64,000 nucleotides of DNA. It comes from Sphingomonas sp. (lineage in GTDB: Bacteria > Pseudomonadota > Alphaproteobacteria > Sphingomonadales > Sphingomonadaceae). The notes beneath the pieces were generated by a model, which saw only the letters and a list, made by a program, of their open reading frames with translations, searched no databases and was not told the DNA's origin. Both the position numbers and the translations under genes were made by a program. Positions within the stretch are counted from its first letter, which is position 1; each line of letters begins with the position of its first letter. Positions 24,337-33,510 of this stretch are shown here, piece after piece. The stretch covers positions 1 to 64,000 of the forward strand of contig JABDNH010000016.1 of the NCBI GenBank assembly GCA_013001055.1. The letters run 5' to 3'.

Positions 24337-27078
24337 CTAGAACTGGAAGCGTGCACGCACGTAGTAGCTGCCACCGTTGAAGCCGAACGGCGAGGTGACC
24401 GCGTATTCGGCGCCGGCGATACCCGCCCAGGGGTTACGCGTCGGATAGGTGTCGAGCAGGTTTTGCGCACCTGCCGCGATCTCCAGTCCCTCGATCACTT
24501 CGTATGCGATTTCCGCGTCGAAGGTGACCCGCGCCTCGGCGTCGATCGGCAGCGTGCCGTCATCGAGATGGGCTTCATAGAAGCTGCCGAAATAGTTGGC
24601 GCGCAGCAGGCCGCGAACGCGTCCCTGCTGGTGCGTCAGGTTGAAGAAGCCCTTCCAGTTCGGCAGGTTTTCCTCAAGCTGGCGGATACGGGTCGCCGAG
24701 ATGGTGGCGTCGGCATCCTTCACCTTGGTGTCGGTATAGTTGATCGCCAAGGTCGCCTGCGTCGTGCCGCCGTCGACTAGGTCGAGGCGCGCATTCGACA
24801 CGAAGTCGATACCCTGGGTCCGGGTGTCGAACGCGTTGTTGAAGAAGGCGAACGAGGTCAGATCCTCGAACCCGGTGAAGTCACTACGGTTGATGACATT
24901 GGCGGTCGACAGTTCGGCCAGCAGGCCTGCCGTCGTCGTGCTCGTCACCATGACGCCCTCGCGCGCGGCCAGATAGAGCAGCGCATCGGTGAAGTTAATG
25001 GTGGATGACCGCGAGATACGATCCTTCAGCGTGATGTTGAAGTAATCGAGCGTGAAGGTGACCGCACCGACATCGCCCGCCATACCGACGGTAAAGCTGT
25101 CGGCCTTTTCCGGTCCGAGCGTGGGCCGGGCGAGGCCGAGGCCGCCATTGGCCGTCGCATCCGCGACATAGTCGGAAACGATCAGGCCCGCCGGGCTGAA
25201 CAGCGGGAAGGTCCCTTCATCCTGCAGCATCCCGTTGGAGAACTGCGTCGTCACGTTGATGACGTTCGCCTGTCCCGCCGTGGGCACGTGGAAACCGGTC
25301 GAATAGGTGCTGCGGATGCGGAAATCATCCGACAGCTTGTAGAGGCCGCCTACCTTCCAGCTCACGTTGTCGCCAAAAGTCTTGGTGTCTTCGTAGCGAA
25401 CGGCACCCTGCAGGGTCACCGTTTCGGCAAGGTCAGCCTCGACATCGATATAGGCGGCCTTGGTGTCTTCCGTGGCCGATCCTGCAGCGTTGTTCGAGAA
25501 GCCGCCGAAACCGTTCGAGCTGGTCGAGAAGCCTTGGCCGAAAGGAAATGCGGCGGTGGGCTGCGCAAGCGGCCCGAGGGCAAAGGATTCCGGATCACCG
25601 GCGACCGTGGTGAAGGTTTCGTCGCGATATTCCGCGCCGGCAGCCACGTACATGCTGCCCGTGCTGCCTAGCGACACTTCGTGACCCAGGTTCAGGTTGA
25701 CCAGGTTTTCCGCCTGGCGATAGCCGCCCGGATTGAACGAGGTCGGCGTATTGGGACCGAGCGACGCGTTGATCGTGTTGTTGATGAAGAAGTCGACGGC
25801 GTTCTTGCCGTAACGATAGCTAAGATCGAAATCGAGCCCGCCGAACACCTGGCCGCGCAGGCCCGTTGCGACCGAGAAGTCCTGGAGGTCGCCGCCAAAG
25901 CGCGGTGTAAAGCCGCCCGGGAACAGCTCCACGAAGGAGAAGCAGTTCGAGTCGGCCGAGACGTCCGCGAGGATTGTCGCATCGGGGATCAGCCCGTTGG
26001 TACCCGTCAGCGGAATGCCGGCAGGGCAGTCGCCCGCAGTCGTATTCGACAAGTCGCCGACCAACACGGAGGGAACGCCATTGGGATCGGCGTCACCGGT
26101 CGTCGGATCGACCAGCGGGCCGGCATAGACGCCGCCGCGGTTGGTGGGATTGCGGAAGAAGAAGCCGCCATCGACGTTACGCTCGGCATAATTGCCAAAG
26201 GCGTAGAGCGTGATGTCGGGCGTGAAATCGATGCCGAAATTCACGAAGGACTTGAAGTCGTCATTGACGTTTGGCTGACCCCAGATCTGGGCAGGGTTGG
26301 CCACATCCGTATTGCCGGCAGCGATGAGGGCGGCGGCATCGTCGCGCTGCACCGAGCGGCTGGTGGCATCGGACTCGCCATATTCCGCGCTCAGGTTGAG
26401 GAAGCCGTTATCCGTAATGGGCAGACCGATATTAGCGCCGATCTGGTAAAGATCGCCGTCACCTTCATAGGTCTGGCCCCATTTTGCGGTGACCATGCCA
26501 CCTTCGGCATCGTCCTTGATGATGAAGTTCATGACCCCGGCAATGGCGTCGGAACCATATTGCGAGGACGCGCCGTCGCGCAGCACTTCGAGCTGCTTGA
26601 TCGCGATCGTCGGGACGGTCGACACGTCCGGGCCTTGCGAACCGTCAGCGATACCGCCGCCAAGGAAGGCGATCACGGCCGCACGGTGCATGCGCTTGCC
26701 GTTGACGAGGACAAGCGTGTTGTCCGGCGACAGGCCGCGCAGGTTGGCGGGGCGCACGAGCGTCGCGGCGTCCGAGATCGGCTGGGTGTTCACGTTGAAC
26801 GAGGGCACCGCGATACGCAGCAGGTTGCCGACGTCGGTGTCGGCCTGGTTGGTAAGTTCTTCGGAAGAAACGATGTCGACCGGTGCCACCGTATCGGCGG
26901 CCGAGCGATTGGCCTGGCGCGTACCGGTGATAATGATCACCTGGTTGTCCTGAATTTCCGGGTCCTGGACAGTGCCACTATCCTGCGCAATGGCAGGCGT
27001 AGCGGCCGCCATGCCGACGATGCCGCAAAGCAGTGCCGTACGGATTTGTCTGGTGCGACGCGTAAAGTTGGTAGCCAT
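24337..27078 (-). CDS. TonB-dependent outer membrane receptor
   Basis: A 913-residue receptor. The signal peptide ends ATPAIA-Q (about residue 32). The plug domain runs from about 45 to 180, with VIIITGTRQANRS near the N-terminus, LRGLSPDNTLVLVNGKRMHR and VLRDGASSQYGSDAIAGVMNFI. The rest is beta-barrel strands, ending in an aromatic outer-membrane signature (YYVRARFQF). It imports an unidentified ligand (siderophore, vitamin, glycan or other) using TonB energy. No regulator, TonB/ExbB or catabolic partner is adjacent, so the substrate cannot be inferred. Its own terminator follows. Confidence 0.93.
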   Translation of the reverse strand: MATNFTRRTRQIRTALLCGIVGMAAATPAIAQDSGTVQDPEIQDNQVIIITGTRQANRSAADTVAPVDIVSSEELTNQADTDVGNLLRIAVPSFNVNTQPISDAATLVRPANLRGLSPDNTLVLVNGKRMHRAAVIAFLGGGIADGSQGPDVSTVPTIAIKQLEVLRDGASSQYGSDAIAGVMNFIIKDDAEGGMVTAKWGQTYEGDGDLYQIGANIGLPITDNGFLNLSAEYGESDATSRSVQRDDAAALIAAGNTDVANPAQIWGQPNVNDDFKSFVNFGIDFTPDITLYAFGNYAERNVDGGFFFRNPTNRGGVYAGPLVDPTTGDADPNGVPSVLVGDLSNTTAGDCPAGIPLTGTNGLIPDATILADVSADSNCFSFVELFPGGFTPRFGGDLQDFSVATGLRGQVFGGLDFDLSYRYGKNAVDFFINNTINASLGPNTPTSFNPGGYRQAENLVNLNLGHEVSLGSTGSMYVAAGAEYRDETFTTVAGDPESFALGPLAQPTAAFPFGQGFSTSSNGFGGFSNNAAGSATEDTKAAYIDVEADLAETVTLQGAVRYEDTKTFGDNVSWKVGGLYKLSDDFRIRSTYSTGFHVPTAGQANVINVTTQFSNGMLQDEGTFPLFSPAGLIVSDYVADATANGGLGLARPTLGPEKADSFTVGMAGDVGAVTFTLDYFNITLKDRISRSSTINFTDALLYLAAREGVMVTSTTTAGLLAELSTANVINRSDFTGFEDLTSFAFFNNAFDTRTQGIDFVSNARLDLVDGGTTQATLAINYTDTKVKDADATISATRIRQLEENLPNWKGFFNLTHQQGRVRGLLRANYFGSFYEAHLDDGTLPIDAEARVTFDAEIAYEVIEGLEIAAGAQNLLDTYPTRNPWAGIAGAEYAVTSPFGFNGGSYYVRARFQF

Positions 27079-27248
27079 CTTTTCCCCCTGAAAGAATGTT
27101 AAACTGACTGAAGGTGACAGCTAACTTACAGGAGTGCCAGTAAATCAGGAGCAATCGCAGAAATACGGCCAAACTTGTTGCACTTGTGCAACGGTTGGCC
27201 GCCGCGGGGAATTGCCTCGCTGGGCCCTTTGATCCGCAATGATCTCGA

Positions 27249-28091
27249 CTAGCGGAAAAGGAGAACGGGCTTGTGCAGCGCGCGTAGCATCGCGCTTGTG
27301 GTCGAGCCAAGAATGAGACGGCGAAGCGGCGAATGGCCGTAGGCGCCCATGACCAGAAGGTCGGCGCCGATCGCTTGGGCCTCCTCCTTGATAGCGGCTT
27401 CGACATTGCCTGACCGCGCGTTGTTACCGGCAAGGCGGTCGCCAAGAATGTCCGCGGCATCCGCGAGGCGCGCTTCGGCCTGGTCGTCACCCACGGTAAC
27501 GACGTGAATCTTGGCATCCGCGAACCGCGGCGACGACGCAACGAAATCGAGCGCGCGTGCAGCGCTTTCACCGCCGTCATAGGCGACCAGCACCGTTTCG
27601 ATGGGCGCGAAGGCCCGGCTGGCTACCAGAACGGGGCGCACACTCTGGCGAACGATACGCTCGACCACGCCGCCCAGGTGTCCCTTGGCAAAATCGGCAT
27701 GTTCGCCGCGCTTGCCAATGACGACCAGATCGGCGTCCTCTTCCTGTGCGACGACAGTCTCGACGATATCGCCGTGGCGCTGGAGCGTTTCGACATTGTT
27801 GATGCCGGCCTCGCGCAAACGGGCCGCCGCACCATCTAGCAGCACGGCGCCCTGTTCGCGTTCGATGCGGCTCTGTTCGCCTTCGATGGCGACCAACTCG
27901 GCCATCAGGCCGGAACGAGCGCCGAGACCGATCGCGCCCGACAGGTCGCGCCGCGCTTCGACGGCATCGGTGCGCTGGATGACATGGAGCAGCGTGATCT
28001 TCGCATCGCTGCCATCTGCCAGCCAGGCGGCATGGTCGGTCACGCTGGTGGCGTACTGGCTGAAATCAAGGCAGGCGAGCAGCTTCATCAT
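27249..28091 (-). CDS. tandem-domain universal stress protein
   Basis: A 280-residue protein with two UspA-like domains (about 1-145 and 150-280). The second has the ATP-binding-type ending DLLVMGAYGHSPLRRLILGSTTSAMLRALHKPVLLFR, and the first has the analogous DLVVIGKRG segment. Universal stress proteins bind nucleotides and support survival in growth arrest or oxidative stress. It is 6 bp downstream of the SulP transporter gene on the same strand, a recurrent pairing, suggesting a regulatory or protective link to anion transport. The 170 bases between it and the receptor gene show no further feature. Confidence 0.92.
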   Translation of the reverse strand: MMKLLACLDFSQYATSVTDHAAWLADGSDAKITLLHVIQRTDAVEARRDLSGAIGLGARSGLMAELVAIEGEQSRIEREQGAVLLDGAAARLREAGINNVETLQRHGDIVETVVAQEEDADLVVIGKRGEHADFAKGHLGGVVERIVRQSVRPVLVASRAFAPIETVLVAYDGGESAARALDFVASSPRFADAKIHVVTVGDDQAEARLADAADILGDRLAGNNARSGNVEAAIKEEAQAIGADLLVMGAYGHSPLRRLILGSTTSAMLRALHKPVLLFR

Positions 28092-28097
28092 CTTATC

Positions 28098-29567
28098 CTA
28101 CTGGGCCAGAAGCGCGCCGTCAGGCGTGCCGAACTTGTCGACCATGGTGGCGCTGGCCCGATTGAGACCGACGATATTGACCTCGGTCCCTTCGCGGCGG
28201 AACTTGAGCACGACTTTGTCGAGCGCCGCGACCGCCGAGATATCCCAGAAATGCGCCGTCGACACATCGATGGTGACATGTTCGAGCACTTCCTTGAAGT
28301 CGAAACCGGCGACGAAGCGCTCGGTCGAGGCGAAGAATACCTCGCCGGTCACGCGGTAGGTGCGCGCGGTGCCATCCCCCGATGCGAAACTGCCGATGGT
28401 GAACTGGCGGCCGACCTTGTTGGCAAAAAAGATGCCTGACAGCAGCACGCCGGCTAGCACACCCTTGGCAAGATCGTGCGTGGCGACGACTGTAACGACG
28501 GTCGCAAGCATGACGACACTGGAATGCCACGGATGGGTGCGCAGTTGACCGATCGAGGCCCAGGAAAACGTACCGATCGACACCATGATCATCACCGCGA
28601 CGAGCGCCGGCATGGGGATCTGCGCGACCCACGGACCCAGCACCACGATAAGGAACAAAAGGACCGAACCTGCAACCAGCGCGGACAGGCGGCCATGGCC
28701 ACCGGATTTCACATTGATGACCGACTGGCCAATCATCGCGCAGCCCCCCATGCCCCCGAAAAAGCCGGTGACGAAGTTGGCAATGCCCTGGCCGCGCACT
28801 TCGCGCGGTTTGGAGCTGTCGGTGTCGGTGAGTTCATCGACGATCTGCGCGGTCAGCAGCGATTCCAGCAGACCGACGGCGGCCATCGTGATCGAGTAGG
28901 GCAGGATGACCTGCAGCGTCTCTATCGTCAGCGGGACCTGTGGCAGCGCAAAGAAGGGAAGGGCATCGGGCAGTTCGCCCATGTCACCGATACGGTTGAC
29001 CGGCATGTCGAGCCAGATGGCAATGCCAGTCAGCACGACGATCGCGACGAGCGGGGAGGGGATTGCCTTGGTGAGGCGCGGCAAGAGGTAGATGATGGCC
29101 AGGCCGGCCACGACCATCGCGTAGGCCTGCCAGCTGACGCCGGTGAGCTGCGGCAGTTGCGCCATGAAGATGAGGATCGCCAGGGCGTTGACGAAGCCGG
29201 TGATGACCGAGCGCGAGACGAATTGCATGAGCCGGTCAAAGCGCGCGAAGCCTGCGATGACCTGGATCACGCCCATCAGGACGGTCGCTGCGAAAAGATA
29301 TTCGACGCCATGATCGCGCACCAGCGGAACCACCAGCACCGCGATGGCGGCGGTGGCTGCGCTGATCATGCCCGGCCGACCGCCGACGAAGGCGATGATC
29401 ACGGCGATGGTGAAGCTGGCATAAAGCCCGACGCGCGGATCGACACCCGCGATGATCGAGAAGCCGATGGCTTCGGGAATCAAGGCGAGTGCGACGACCA
29501 GGCCGGCCAGGATATCGGCGCGGGGGCTAGCAAACCAATTGCGGCGAATGGCGGTGATATCGATCAT
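28098..29567 (-). CDS. SulP family inorganic anion transporter
   Basis: A 489-residue transporter. The membrane domain opens with [34 protein letters not shown], the SulP signature, and has about 12-14 helices. The C-terminal STAS domain (about 390-489) includes [30 protein letters not shown]. Substrates in the family are sulfate, bicarbonate or other anions; the sequence does not decide. The ATG at 29567 matches homologues; a TTG at 29615 would add 16 residues but lies over the upstream terminator region. It is upstream of and coupled to the universal stress protein gene. Confidence 0.88.
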   Translation of the reverse strand: MIDITAIRRNWFASPRADILAGLVVALALIPEAIGFSIIAGVDPRVGLYASFTIAVIIAFVGGRPGMISAATAAIAVLVVPLVRDHGVEYLFAATVLMGVIQVIAGFARFDRLMQFVSRSVITGFVNALAILIFMAQLPQLTGVSWQAYAMVVAGLAIIYLLPRLTKAIPSPLVAIVVLTGIAIWLDMPVNRIGDMGELPDALPFFALPQVPLTIETLQVILPYSITMAAVGLLESLLTAQIVDELTDTDSSKPREVRGQGIANFVTGFFGGMGGCAMIGQSVINVKSGGHGRLSALVAGSVLLFLIVVLGPWVAQIPMPALVAVMIMVSIGTFSWASIGQLRTHPWHSSVVMLATVVTVVATHDLAKGVLAGVLLSGIFFANKVGRQFTIGSFASGDGTARTYRVTGEVFFASTERFVAGFDFKEVLEHVTIDVSTAHFWDISAVAALDKVVLKFRREGTEVNIVGLNRASATMVDKFGTPDGALLAQ

Positions 29568-29624
29568 AACGGCGGTGCACTCGGCTGCGGGGCCAAGCGG
29601 CATTTCCTCAGGCAAAAAGAAAAA

Positions 29625-29655
29625 CGGCCGCCTGCAAGCGACCGGTCGCGCGGCC
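29625..29655 (-). terminator. hairpin terminator downstream of copB
   Basis: On the minus strand GGCCG and CGGCC enclose a loop that itself contains the perfect palindrome GCGACCGGTCGC, followed by GTTTTTC. It lies about 40 bases after the copB stop and separates copAB from sulP. Confidence 0.6.
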
Positions 29656-29691
29656 TATGACGGCGTTAGCGCCGGAATGCAACCCTTGGCG

Positions 29692-30681
29692 TCAGAACCA
29701 GAATTTCACGCCCGCGACGAAATTGGTTCGGGACTGCGTGTCGCCCAGGAACGCCCACTCCTGCTCGATGCCGACATAAGGCGCGAATTCGCGTGCGATC
29801 TCGTAGCGCAGCCGTACGCCTATCTCGGCCTTTGCAAGACCCGCAGCAATACCCAGTTCGGGTACGTCCTGTGCCGCAAGGACGATTTCTGCGCGCGGCT
29901 GGAGGATCAAACGGTTGGTGATAAGCTGGTCGACTTCGGCCTCGATCTCGGCAGTGAGGTCGCCTTCATTGGAGAGATAGGCGGCGGCATCGATCTCGAA
30001 AAGATAGGGGGCGAGGCCCTGGACGCCGATGGTAGCGTAGGTGCGCCTTTCGCCCGTCAGGTCCTGGCGAATGCCTGTCTGCAGGTCCCAGAAGGGGCCG
30101 ATGGCGTGGGCCCAGAGGCCTTCGATGCTGGCATCTTCAAGCTCGCCGCCGAATTCTCCTTCGCCTTCGCTTTCTACCCAGAATTTGTCGATGTCGCCGC
30201 CATAATAGCCCTGCACGTCCCACAAATAGGCTTCGCCTTCGTTGGCGATGCGGATTTCGGCGCGGTCAGCCTGGAACCAGAGGATTTCCTGCCCGCCATG
30301 CTGTTCCTTGAGGTCGGCGCGCGACTTGGCCATGGCCTCGGCGCCCCAGATCTCGTCGGCGGCGCGAGCGGGGCCACTGCCGGCACCGTGCGGCGGCGGC
30401 GCAATGGGGATGTCGTGCTGCTGGTGAGCGCTATGGTCCATCTGCGAGTGGTCCATCTCCTGATGATCGCCATGGTCCATCGTTGAATGGTCGACCTCTT
30501 CGGGATCTCCATGGATCATCTGGTCATGATTCATTTGGCCATGATCCATCTGCTGATGGTCTTCGCCATGGTCCATCTCGCTATGATCGACGGCTTCTTC
30601 CTCGACCGGCTCGGGTTGAGCGTGCGCGGCATGACCCTGATGTTGCTGAAGCGCCAGCAGCAGCGCGAGCGTCAAGTTCAT
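29692..30681 (-). CDS. copB: copper resistance protein B (outer membrane)
   Basis: A 329-residue protein with a short signal-like start (MNLTLALLLALQQ). Residues about 30-90 are a His/Met/Asp-rich region with many repeats of the type MDH (SEMDHG, QQMDHGQMNHDQM, STMDHGDHQEMDH), an evident Cu(I)/Cu(II)-binding tract. The C-terminal 220 residues are the CopB beta-barrel domain, ending in a strand closing KFWF. CopB acts in the outer membrane together with CopA in periplasmic copper tolerance. Its ATG overlaps the copA stop by 4 bases. Confidence 0.92.
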   Translation of the reverse strand: MNLTLALLLALQQHQGHAAHAQPEPVEEEAVDHSEMDHGEDHQQMDHGQMNHDQMIHGDPEEVDHSTMDHGDHQEMDHSQMDHSAHQQHDIPIAPPPHGAGSGPARAADEIWGAEAMAKSRADLKEQHGGQEILWFQADRAEIRIANEGEAYLWDVQGYYGGDIDKFWVESEGEGEFGGELEDASIEGLWAHAIGPFWDLQTGIRQDLTGERRTYATIGVQGLAPYLFEIDAAAYLSNEGDLTAEIEAEVDQLITNRLILQPRAEIVLAAQDVPELGIAAGLAKAEIGVRLRYEIAREFAPYVGIEQEWAFLGDTQSRTNFVAGVKFWF

Positions 30682-32429
30682 GCCGCGCCTCCTGCCGGAG
30701 ACGCGACCGTGACGACCTGAAACATCCCGGCGTGCATGTGGTAGAGAAGATGGCAGTGGAAAGCCCAGTCCCCCGGCTCGTTCGCCGTAAGGTCGAACTG
30801 CGCGCTACCACCCGGCTGCACGATCAGCGTATGCTTTTGCGGCTGCCTGGCCTGATCGGCACCGTTGACCAGCTCGAAAAAGTGACCGTGAAGGTGGATA
30901 GGGTGCGCCATCATCGTGTCGTTGACGAGCTTCACCCGCACACGCTCATTATAGGCGAAGCGGATCGGCGTGTCGGAAACCGCGCTGAACTTCTTCCCGT
31001 CGAACGACCACATGTAGCGTTCCATGTTGCCGGTGAGGTGCAATTCCAGCAGCCGGCTCGGCGGGCGCGTGTCGGGATTGGGGCGTAGCGCCCGCAAGTC
31101 CTTGTAGGTCATCACCCGGTGGTCGACATCGTCGAGCCCGACCCCTGGATCGCCCATGCGGTCGACCGGGTTCATCGCCACCATGTCGATCCCGGGGCCG
31201 ACCTTGACGCTATCGGGCAGCAGCGAGGTATCGCGCATGTTCATGCCGCCCGACATGTCCATGCCGTCCGCGTCGCCATCGCCCATGTCATGGCCTTCAT
31301 GACCGCCGCCATGAGCCATCCCGCCATGCCCCATGTCCTTCATGGTCAGCAGCGGCGGCTTTCGTAGCGACGGAATCGGCGCGCGGGCACCGGGGCGCTG
31401 GGCGAGCGTGGCGATCGCCATGCCCGAACGATCCATCGATTCCGCGACAATCGTATAGGCCTCGGCGGCGCCGGGCGTCACGACGATGTCGTAAGTCTCT
31501 GCGACGCCTATCTGCAATTCATCCACCGTGACCGGTTCGACATCCTGTCCGTCGGCTTGCACGACCTCAAAGCTCAACCCCGGAATACGCACGTTGAAGA
31601 AAGTCATCGCGCCCGCATTGACGAGGCGCAGGCGCACCCGCTGTCCCGGCGTGAAGGCATATTCAAGCCCGTCGACCGGCGCATGGCCGTTGATGAGATA
31701 GGTATAGGTCTCTGCCGTCACATCGAGGATGTCGGTCGGCATCATGCGCATCTCGGCCCACATGCGGCGTTCCGAAGCGCTCAAGGGATAATCATCGGTC
31801 CAGCTGCGTTGTTGGCGATTGAAATAGCCTTCGCCCTTTTTCAGCTTGTCGAACACGGTGTGGGGGTGGAGCGGGGTAAATTCCGACAGGACCATCATGT
31901 AATCGCGGTCAGCCTGCACAGGATCTGCGCCCGCCGGATCGACGATGATGGCGCCGTAATGGCCGGCCTGTTCCTGGAGCCCGCTATGCGAATGGTACCA
32001 ATAGGTGCCGTGCTGGCGGACGGGGAATTCGGCGGTGAAGCTTTCGCCGGGCGCAATGCCCGGGAAGCTGACGCCTGGAACGCCATCGAACTGGAAGGGA
32101 AGCAGCAGCCCGTGCCAGTGGATCGAAGTGTCTTCGTTTAAATTGTTGTGCACCGTCAGCCGCGCGGTCGTGCCTTCCTTTAGGCGCACCAGCGGACCCG
32201 GTACGCTGCCGTTAACCGCGATGGCGTGGCCGCTGCGCCCGGCGATGCGCGTCTTGTGCGCACCAACCGTCAGATCGACCGCGGGTCCGCGGACTTCGTC
32301 GAAGCCTTGGCGCACCATGCCATGATTGAGGTCGGCGCCGCGCGCCCACGCGGGCATGGCCGCGGCCGCCAGGCCAAATGCGGCGGTCGTCTTCAACAGA
32401 CCGCGGCGGGTAAAAGAGATTTCGTTCAT
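30678..32429 (-). CDS. copA: multicopper oxidase CopA, Tat-exported
   Basis: A 583-residue periplasmic multicopper oxidase. The Tat signal is FTRRGLLKTTAAFG. Copper-ligand motifs are in place: SIHWHG, YWYHSHSG, HPIHLHGHFF and the type-1/3 site FHCHLLYHMHAGM. A Met/His-rich insert (about residues 355-395, KDMGHGGMAHGGGHEGHDMG) is typical of CopA and CueO-like oxidases. It probably oxidises Cu(I) to the less toxic Cu(II). It is the first gene of copAB and is transcribed divergently from csoR across a shared operator. Confidence 0.95.
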   Translation of the reverse strand: MNEISFTRRGLLKTTAAFGLAAAAMPAWARGADLNHGMVRQGFDEVRGPAVDLTVGAHKTRIAGRSGHAIAVNGSVPGPLVRLKEGTTARLTVHNNLNEDTSIHWHGLLLPFQFDGVPGVSFPGIAPGESFTAEFPVRQHGTYWYHSHSGLQEQAGHYGAIIVDPAGADPVQADRDYMMVLSEFTPLHPHTVFDKLKKGEGYFNRQQRSWTDDYPLSASERRMWAEMRMMPTDILDVTAETYTYLINGHAPVDGLEYAFTPGQRVRLRLVNAGAMTFFNVRIPGLSFEVVQADGQDVEPVTVDELQIGVAETYDIVVTPGAAEAYTIVAESMDRSGMAIATLAQRPGARAPIPSLRKPPLLTMKDMGHGGMAHGGGHEGHDMGDGDADGMDMSGGMNMRDTSLLPDSVKVGPGIDMVAMNPVDRMGDPGVGLDDVDHRVMTYKDLRALRPNPDTRPPSRLLELHLTGNMERYMWSFDGKKFSAVSDTPIRFAYNERVRVKLVNDTMMAHPIHLHGHFFELVNGADQARQPQKHTLIVQPGGSAQFDLTANEPGDWAFHCHLLYHMHAGMFQVVTVASPAGGAA

Positions 32430-32442
32430 TTGGGCATCAAGC

Positions 32443-32485
32443 TTGCGTTGTCGTTAGCTGGCCTATATATACCCCCCTAGGGTAT
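32443..32485. promoter_or_regulatory. divergent copA/csoR promoter with a CsoR-type operator
   Basis: For csoR, -35 TTGCGT (32443-32448) and -10 TATATA (32466-32471) are 17 bases apart. The inverted repeat ATACCC-N5-GGGTAT occupies 32469-32485, overlapping this -10. On the minus strand TTACAA (32490-32485), a 17-base gap and TATAGG give a plausible copA promoter whose spacer contains the same repeat. A G/C-tract flanked by A/T, as here, is typical of CsoR operators. One repressor site would thus switch both transcripts. Confidence 0.7.
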
Positions 32486-32506
32486 TGTAAAGTGGACAAA
32501 GGACCT

Positions 32507-32782
32507 ATGGCGACCGACCGAAAGACGCAAAAGGCCAACCGTTTCCGTCGCATCTCGGGGCAGGTGAACGGCATCGCCAAAATGGTGGATGAAGATCGCT
32601 ATTGCATCGACATCCTCAACCAGATCCAGGCGGTAAAGGCCGCGCTATCCCGCGCCGAAAGCGAAGTCTTGAAAGACCATGCCGCGTGCTGCGTGTCCGA
32701 AGCCATCGTCAGCGGTGACAGCGCCGAGCAGCGCGAAAAGTTCGCCGAGCTGATCGACCTCTTTGAAAAGGCCAAGCGATGA
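32507..32782 (+). CDS. csoR: copper-sensing transcriptional repressor of the CsoR family
   Basis: A 91-residue all-helical DNA-binding protein of the CsoR/RcnR/FrmR family. It has RFRRISGQVNGIAKMV and the Cu(I) ligand pattern C33, H58 and C62 (in RYCIDIL and KDHAACC); an extra cysteine at C61 is unusual. The Cys-His-Cys set fits Cu(I) sensing rather than nickel or formaldehyde. I use the ATG at 32507, which has AAAGGA before it; an upstream GTG at 32492 has no ribosome-binding site. The gene is divergent from copA and overlaps the next gene by 4 bases. Confidence 0.9.
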   Translation: MATDRKTQKANRFRRISGQVNGIAKMVDEDRYCIDILNQIQAVKAALSRAESEVLKDHAACCVSEAIVSGDSAEQREKFAELIDLFEKAKR

Positions 32783-33510
32783 AGGAAGCAACGCTTTATC
32801 GGATGGTCATGCCCGACCATCTCTGCCCCTCGGGCCTGAAGGCGCTCGACCTGCTCAAACGCGAGGGCTTCAAGGTCGAAGATCATCACCTCACGTCGCG
32901 GCCCGAGGTCGAGGCGTTCAAGGCCAAGCATGATGTCGCGACCACGCCCCAGGTCTGGCTCGGCGACAAGCGGATCGGCGGATATTCGGACCTTCGCAAG
33001 CATCTTGGAAAGGTGCAGGAAGGCACTACCTACTGGCCGGTGGGCATCCTGTTCGCGATGACTGCGCTGATGGCGCTGGGCGCGGGCTGGGTTGCGACGG
33101 GGCAAGCGATATCGATCTTGACGGCCGAATGGTTCGTCAGCTTCTCGATGTGCGCGCTCGCCTATCTCAAGCTGCGCGATATCGAGGCTTTCTCGCTATC
33201 GTTCGTCAATTACGACCTGCTGGCGCGCAAATGGGTACCCTACAGCTTCCTTTACCCTTGGCTCGAAGGGCTGGCGGGCGTGTTGATGACAGCGCATGTC
33301 CTCAAGATCGTTTCTATCCCGGTCGCGCTGTTCATCGGTACGATCGGCGCGGCGAGCGTCTTCAAGGCTGTCTACATCGACAAGAGATCGCTCAAATGTG
33401 CCTGCGTCGGCGGCAACAGCAACGTGCCGCTGGGCTTCGTCTCACTGACCGAAAACCTCTTCATGATCGGGATGGCGGTCTGGATGTTGGTGAAGCCTTC
33501 AATCCTCTAG
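32779..33510 (+). CDS. glutaredoxin-like domain fused to a MauE-type membrane domain
   Basis: A 243-residue fusion. Residues 1-85 are a glutaredoxin fold with a monothiol-like CPSG (C16) and the cis-proline segment ATTPQVWLGDKRIGGYSD. Residues about 87-240 are four transmembrane helices related to MauE/DoxX-like proteins, with a CAC motif (C207, C209) before GGNSNVPLG. MauE-type proteins support disulfide formation in partners. Cotranslation with csoR (ATGA overlap) implies a copper-responsive thiol or metal-handling role; that is inference. Its TAG stop shares CTAG (33507-33510) with the convergent DUF305 gene. Confidence 0.8.
   Translation: MKEATLYRMVMPDHLCPSGLKALDLLKREGFKVEDHHLTSRPEVEAFKAKHDVATTPQVWLGDKRIGGYSDLRKHLGKVQEGTTYWPVGILFAMTALMALGAGWVATGQAISILTAEWFVSFSMCALAYLKLRDIEAFSLSFVNYDLLARKWVPYSFLYPWLEGLAGVLMTAHVLKIVSIPVALFIGTIGAASVFKAVYIDKRSLKCACVGGNSNVPLGFVSLTENLFMIGMAVWMLVKPSIL

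Noticed and set aside
25681-27102. 473-codon open frame antisense to the TonB-dependent receptor gene
   Set aside because: It is the complement of a clearly recognised receptor with signal peptide, plug and barrel. Its composition (repetitive Arg, Gly, Val) is what high-GC antisense frames produce.
28476-29660. 394-codon frame antisense to sulP
   Set aside because: Very rich in Asp, His and Arg, no recognisable domain, and fully covered by the SulP membrane and STAS domains on the other strand.
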